A stretch of DNA of 36,728 nucleotides from an uncultured Flavonifractor sp. (GTDB lineage Bacteria > Bacillota > Clostridia > Oscillospirales > Oscillospiraceae). Below, in pieces: positions 33,685 to 36,728 of this stretch. Made by a program: the position numbers and the translations under genes. Position 1 is the first letter of the stretch, and each line of letters begins with the position of its first letter. Where the stretch lies: positions 1 through 36,728 of the forward strand of contig CANSQX010000010.1 in assembly GCA_947649225.1 (NCBI GenBank). The letters run 5' to 3'. The notes below the pieces were generated by a model that saw only the letters and a list, made by a program, of their open reading frames with translations, did no database searches and had not been told where the DNA came from.

Positions 33685-34428
33685 ATGCTCTGGATGCTGC
33701 TTTTTCTGGCCCTGTGCTGCTTTGTGAGCGCCCTGGTTCAGCGCCTCTCCGGCTTCGGGCTGGCCACCCTGCTGATGGCCCTGCTGCCCCTTTTCCTGCC
33801 CTTCCCCGACGCCCTGCTCATCACCGGCGTGGCGGGCTGCGCGGGCTCGGTGGCCCTGGCTGTCCAGCAGCGGGCGCATATCCAGTGGCGGCAGCTGGCC
33901 GTACCGCTGGCCGCCTATGTGGTGGTGGGCTTCTTTGTCACCCGCTTTGTGGCCGCCGGAGCCGCCGGGGGGCTCAAGCGCTGGCTGGGGCTCTTCCTCT
34001 TTGCCCTGGCCCTGTATTTCATCCTGCTGTCCAAGCGGATCCGTATCCGGGCCAGCGTGCCCAGCGGCCTGCTGGTGGGCACGGTCAGCGGCGTGGCCAA
34101 CAACCTGTTCAACGTGGGCGGTCCGCCTATGGCCGTCTACCTGCTCAACGTCTGCGACGGCCATCTGGCCTATCTGGCCACCATACAGGTCTTTCTCGCC
34201 CTCATCAGCGGCTATACCAACGTGGTCCGGGCCGCCAGCGGCATGTTCCACCTTGGGATTCTGCCCATGGTCCCGGCCGCCCTGCTGGGCATGGCCCTGG
34301 GCTTCTGGGCGGGCGGGCGGCTCTTCCACCGGCTGGACGGCGAAAAGCTCAAGCGGATCGTCTACCTGGTGGTGGCCGCCTCGGGCCTGTGGATTTTCTT
34401 CGGGGATCTGCTGGGCTTTTCGGTTTAG
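33685..34428 (+). CDS. TSUP (TauE/SafE) family membrane transporter
   Basis: A 247-residue protein with about eight helices, of the sulfite exporter TauE/SafE family (PF01925). The two half-repeats show SGFGLATLLMALLPLFLPFPDALLITG near the N-terminus and SGVANNLFNVGGPPMAVYLL in the middle; the NxGGPP-type motif is typical. ATG 33685 is 4 bases after the preceding stop and GGAGGAG lies within that gene's end. Substrates in the family include sulfite, sulfoacetate and other sulfur or organic anions; none can be assigned here. A near-perfect hairpin follows. Confidence 0.85.
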   Translation: MLWMLLFLALCCFVSALVQRLSGFGLATLLMALLPLFLPFPDALLITGVAGCAGSVALAVQQRAHIQWRQLAVPLAAYVVVGFFVTRFVAAGAAGGLKRWLGLFLFALALYFILLSKRIRIRASVPSGLLVGTVSGVANNLFNVGGPPMAVYLLNVCDGHLAYLATIQVFLALISGYTNVVRAASGMFHLGILPMVPAALLGMALGFWAGGRLFHRLDGEKLKRIVYLVVAASGLWIFFGDLLGFSV

Positions 34429-34433
34429 CCGGC

Positions 34434-34474
34434 AAACGCTCCCGCGCCCCCTTTTAGAGGGCACGGGAGCGTTT
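34434..34474. terminator. Bidirectional terminator between TSUP and XRE genes
   Basis: A 16-base arm pair (34434-34449 with 34459-34474, one C/A mismatch) ends in TTTCTTT on the plus strand and starts with AAA for the minus strand. It separates two convergent genes. Confidence 0.85.
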
Positions 34475-34485
34475 CTTTGGTTCTC

Positions 34486-35007
34486 TCAGCCCCGCGCCGC
34501 CCGCCGGGCCAGAAACAGCCCATATACCGCCAGCGCCGCACCGGCGATCAGAACGGCCCCGGTCAGGGCGAACACCAGGGGCATCGGGAACTGCCGGGCG
34601 TACTGCCAGGTCTCCGGCCAGTAGCCCGCGCCCCGTTCGATTGCGCTGCGTATTTCTGCATGCTTGATAAACACCAGCAGAATCAGCTCGGCGGCCAGCA
34701 GCGCTGCTCCGGTCAGGGCGGCGGCGATTCCCGCCGTGAACACCCGCCGGGCCAGGCCGGCCCGGACGCAGTACGCCGCCGGGGAGGGCGTCTCCGGGCT
34801 CCGGGCCGGATTGCCCAGCAGCTCGTCGGCGGACACCCCCAGCACCCGGCTGAGCTGGAGCACGTTGTCCAGCTCCGGCACAGACTGATTGGTCTCCCAC
34901 TTGGAGACCGCCTGCCGGGAGACCCCCAGCAGACCGGCCAGCTCCTCCTGAGACAGGCCCATGCCCTTCCGCAGCCGCTGAAGCCTGTCCCCCAATTCCA
35001 ATGTCAT
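34486..35007 (-). CDS. XRE-family regulator with two C-terminal membrane helices
   Basis: A 173-residue protein. Residues ~8-65 are a Cro/CI helix-turn-helix (LQRLRKGMGLSQEELAGLLGVSRQAVSKWETNQSVPELDNVLQLSRVLGVSADELLG). After a linker, two hydrophobic stretches (about 88-113 and 142-167) suggest membrane anchoring. This fusion is common in Firmicutes; the DNA target and signal are unknown. ATG 35007 has AAGGAGG eight bases upstream. A possible extended -10 (TGGTATCAT, minus strand, 35042-35034) precedes it without a good -35. Confidence 0.87.
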   Translation of the reverse strand: MTLELGDRLQRLRKGMGLSQEELAGLLGVSRQAVSKWETNQSVPELDNVLQLSRVLGVSADELLGNPARSPETPSPAAYCVRAGLARRVFTAGIAAALTGAALLAAELILLVFIKHAEIRSAIERGAGYWPETWQYARQFPMPLVFALTGAVLIAGAALAVYGLFLARRAARG

Positions 35008-35079
35008 GACGCAAGCCTCCTTTCACCCCCCGATGATACCAGATTGGGCGGTTGCATACCAGCAGGCGGGCCTGGAACG

Positions 35080-35100
35080 GCCGCAACCGCCGGTTGCGGC
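35080..35100. repeat. Perfect inverted repeat after the GntR gene
   Basis: GCCGCAACC (35080-35088), GCC, GGTTGCGGC (35092-35100) begins at the stop codon of the GntR gene. There is no T-run. It could weakly end that gene or be an operator for the XRE gene just downstream; CGGTTGC recurs at 35049-35055. Confidence 0.5.
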
Positions 35101-35789
35101 TACCGATCCAAGGCCTCCTCCAGGCCCATGACGCCGATGGAGCGGTGCATGTGGATGGCCATGGCGTACTCCGCGCCGCTCTCGTCCCGCTTCCGGAGGA
35201 ACTCCATCAGCAGGGCGTGGTCCCGGAGGGTGTCCTCCGCCAGCTGGTCCTGGTGGTCCCCGGCCTCGATGGCGGCGGCCACGGCCTGGTTGATCAAGGG
35301 CAGCAGCCGGACCATAAACTCATTGTGGGCGGCCCGGACAATGGCGGCGTGGAACTCCCGGTCGGCCGCAGTCCGGTCCCGGCCCGCCCGGATACAGCGG
35401 GCCACCTCCTCCCCCTGGCGGAGGATCCCGGCCAGCTCCTCCTCCGTGGCCCGGCGGCAGGCCAGCCGGGCGGCGCTGGGCTCAAAGATCCGCCGCAGCT
35501 CGAACAGGTCCCGCAGCTGCCCCCGCAGCCGGTCCAGGCCGGAGAAGCCGAAGTCCTCGATCTCCCCCACCCGCTCGGACACGAAGGTGCCCTTCCCCCG
35601 GCGGATCTCCAGCACCCCCTGGGCGGTCAGGGTGCGGATGGCCTCCCGCAGGGTGGCCCGGCTCACCCCCATCTCCTGGGCCAGCTCCACCTCCCCGGGC
35701 AGCTTCTCTCCCGGCGACAGGCGGCCCTCCGCCACAATCCGGCTGTACAGTCCCTCGGCCGTCTGCTGGGCCCGGCTCTTTTTTTCCAC
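35100..35789 (-). CDS. GntR family regulator, FadR/FCD subgroup
   Basis: A 229-residue regulator. An N-terminal winged helix (residues ~5-75: QQTAEGLYSRIVAEGRLSPGEKLPGEVELAQEMGVSRATLREAIRTLTAQGVLEIRRGKGTFV) is followed by an all-helical FCD ligand domain. The likely metal/ligand residues are the Asp and His of DREFHAAIVRAAHN, His in LRDHALLMEFL and His in AIHMHRS. GTG 35789 has GGGAGG upstream. FCD regulators usually sense organic acids or sugar acids. It is divergent from ilvD and both promoters overlap the same repeats, so ilvD control is likely. Confidence 0.88.
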   Translation of the reverse strand: MEKKSRAQQTAEGLYSRIVAEGRLSPGEKLPGEVELAQEMGVSRATLREAIRTLTAQGVLEIRRGKGTFVSERVGEIEDFGFSGLDRLRGQLRDLFELRRIFEPSAARLACRRATEEELAGILRQGEEVARCIRAGRDRTAADREFHAAIVRAAHNEFMVRLLPLINQAVAAAIEAGDHQDQLAEDTLRDHALLMEFLRKRDESGAEYAMAIHMHRSIGVMGLEEALDR

Positions 35790-35807
35790 GCGGCACGCCT
35801 CCCCCTC

Positions 35808-35868
35808 TTGACATTTTCCCCTCTATCCTATAATATATCGTCAGACAATGCAAGCGTGATCAGACAAT
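35808..35868. promoter_or_regulatory. Divergent promoters and direct-repeat operator between gntR and ilvD
   Basis: Plus strand: TTGACA (35808-35813) with TATAAT (35829-35834, 15-base spacer) or TAATAT (35831-35836, 17-base spacer) for ilvD. Minus strand: TTGCAT (35853-35848), 17 bases, TAGGAT (35830-35825) for the GntR gene. TCAGACAAT occurs twice (35841-35849 and 35860-35868), 19 bases apart, downstream of the ilvD -10 and over the gntR -35. It is a plausible binding site for the GntR protein. Confidence 0.65.
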
Positions 35869-35890
35869 TTTATGTCAGGAGGCCAGCTTT

Positions 35891-36728
35891 ATGATCAGCG
35901 ACAACGTAAAAAAGGGGGTTCCCGCCGCCCCCAACCGCTCCCTGTTCTACGCACTGGGCTACACCAAGGAGGAGCTGGAAAAACCCCTCATCGGCGTGGT
36001 GTGCTCCTACAACGAGATCGTCCCCGGCCACATGAACCTGGATAAGATCGCCGAGGCGGTCAAGGCCGGGGTCCGGGCCGCGGGGGGCACCCCCATCGAG
36101 TTCCCCGCCATCGCCGTGTGCGACGGCATCGCCATGGGCCACGTGGGCATGAAGTACTCCCTGGTGACCCGGGACCTCATCGCCGACTCCACCGAGGCCA
36201 TGGCCATCGCCCACCAGTTCGACGGCCTGGTGATGATCCCCAACTGCGACAAGAACGTCCCCGGCCTGCTCATGGCCGCGGCCCGGGTGAATGTCCCCAC
36301 CATCTTCTGCTCCGGCGGGCCCATGCTGGCCGGACACCTGCGGGACGGCCGCCGCACCTGCCTGAGCCACATGTTTGAGGCGGTGGGTTCCTACTACGCC
36401 GGCAAGCTGGACGAGGCCGGGGTGGAGGAGTACGAGCAGAACGCCTGTCCCACCTGCGGCTCCTGCTCGGGCATGTACACCGCCAACTCCATGAACTGCC
36501 TCACCGAGGCCATCGGCATGGCCCTGGCGGGCAACGGCACCATCCCCGGCGTCATGTCCGCCCGGCTCCGGCTGGCCAAGCACACCGGCATGAAGATCAT
36601 GGAGCTGGTGGAGAAGAACATCCGGCCCCGGGACATCATGACCGAGGCCGCCTTCCACAACGCCGATGCGGTGGACATGGCCCTGGGCTGCTCCACCAAC
36701 ACCATGCTCCACCTGCCCGCCATCGCCC
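35891..36728 (+). CDS. ilvD: Dihydroxy-acid dehydratase, 5' part (cut by window end)
   Basis: The first 279 codons of a protein that should be about 555 residues. It starts at ATG 35891 with AGGAGG eight bases upstream. It dehydrates the dihydroxy acids made by IlvC, the third step of valine/isoleucine synthesis. The N-terminus ([37 protein letters not shown]) is that of true DHADs. Cluster-ligand motifs are [20 protein letters not shown] (about 117-136) and [19 protein letters not shown] (about 184-202). The IlvD/EDD family also contains sugar-acid dehydratases, and the neighbouring FCD regulator would suit one, but the motifs favour IlvD. No stop codon is seen before the window ends. Confidence 0.93.
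   Translation, partial: MISDNVKKGVPAAPNRSLFYALGYTKEELEKPLIGVVCSYNEIVPGHMNLDKIAEAVKAGVRAAGGTPIEFPAIAVCDGIAMGHVGMKYSLVTRDLIADSTEAMAIAHQFDGLVMIPNCDKNVPGLLMAAARVNVPTIFCSGGPMLAGHLRDGRRTCLSHMFEAVGSYYAGKLDEAGVEEYEQNACPTCGSCSGMYTANSMNCLTEAIGMALAGNGTIPGVMSARLRLAKHTGMKIMELVEKNIRPRDIMTEAAFHNADAVDMALGCSTNTMLHLPAIA

Noticed and set aside
31644..33686. A 680-codon minus-strand frame opposite rarA and the acetyltransferase
   Set aside because: No domain or plausible start; both plus-strand genes are secure.

Overview
The window is GC-rich DNA from a Gram-positive anaerobe of the class Clostridia, most likely a gut Oscillospiraceae relative of Flavonifractor, Intestinimonas or Lawsonibacter. This is inferred from a complete rnfCDGEAB operon in clostridial order, a CIRCE element before groES-groEL, a T-box leader on ilvBN, RecD2 and RarA, AGGAGG-type ribosome binding sites, frequent GTG/TTG starts and GC-rich third codon positions. 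The genus is a guess from sequence style, not from a search.

Layout. 1-4205: an OFA-type MFS transporter, an AEC permease, a 0.6-kb gene-free stretch with hairpins, a COG2426 small membrane protein and a small one-helix protein. 4206-10521: RecD2 helicase, then potABCD (spermidine/putrescine ABC uptake) behind a strong promoter whose transcript begins with a terminator-like hairpin. 10623-14602: on the minus strand an orphan MsmX-type sugar ABC ATPase and an AraC regulator; divergently a DUF624 (YesL-like) protein and a protein resembling the N-terminal region of some clostridial BMP-family proteins. 14754-16829: groES-groEL (minus) with CIRCE. 16895-17869: a diacylglycerol/lipid kinase. 17915-22846: the minus-strand operon T-box(Val)-ilvB-ilvN-lipoprotein-ilvC. 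22994-28301: the Rnf operon. 28419-31484: a CrtO-acyltransferase-like membrane protein, an ECF S component divergent from a MocR/PdxR-like regulator, and a small membrane protein. 31641-34428: RarA, a CatB/Vat-type acetyltransferase and a TSUP exporter. 34486-36728: a membrane-anchored XRE regulator, a GntR/FCD regulator and the 5' part of ilvD, which runs off the window.

How the genes work together. ilvB, ilvN, ilvC and ilvD supply three consecutive steps of branched-chain amino acid synthesis. ilvBNC is probably read out through uncharged tRNA-Val, while ilvD faces its own GntR-type regulator. The Rnf complex couples ferredoxin:NAD+ oxidoreduction to an ion gradient. PotABCD and the orphan MsmX belong to nutrient uptake; MsmX, AraC and DUF624 together look like the shared or regulatory part of a carbohydrate system whose permeases lie elsewhere.

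The most unusual things seen are: (1) the 3' ends of both ilvN and ilvC are present twice, 175 and 159 bp apart, flanking hairpin-rich spacers that share a 13-bp core, and every coding difference between copies is silent; (2) the MocR-type regulator has Arg307 where the PLP-binding lysine is expected; (3) hairpins start at or near the predicted transcription start of the pot, rnf and mocR transcripts, and the pot hairpin looks like a full terminator. No CRISPR array, tRNA, rRNA, insertion sequence or phage gene was recognised.
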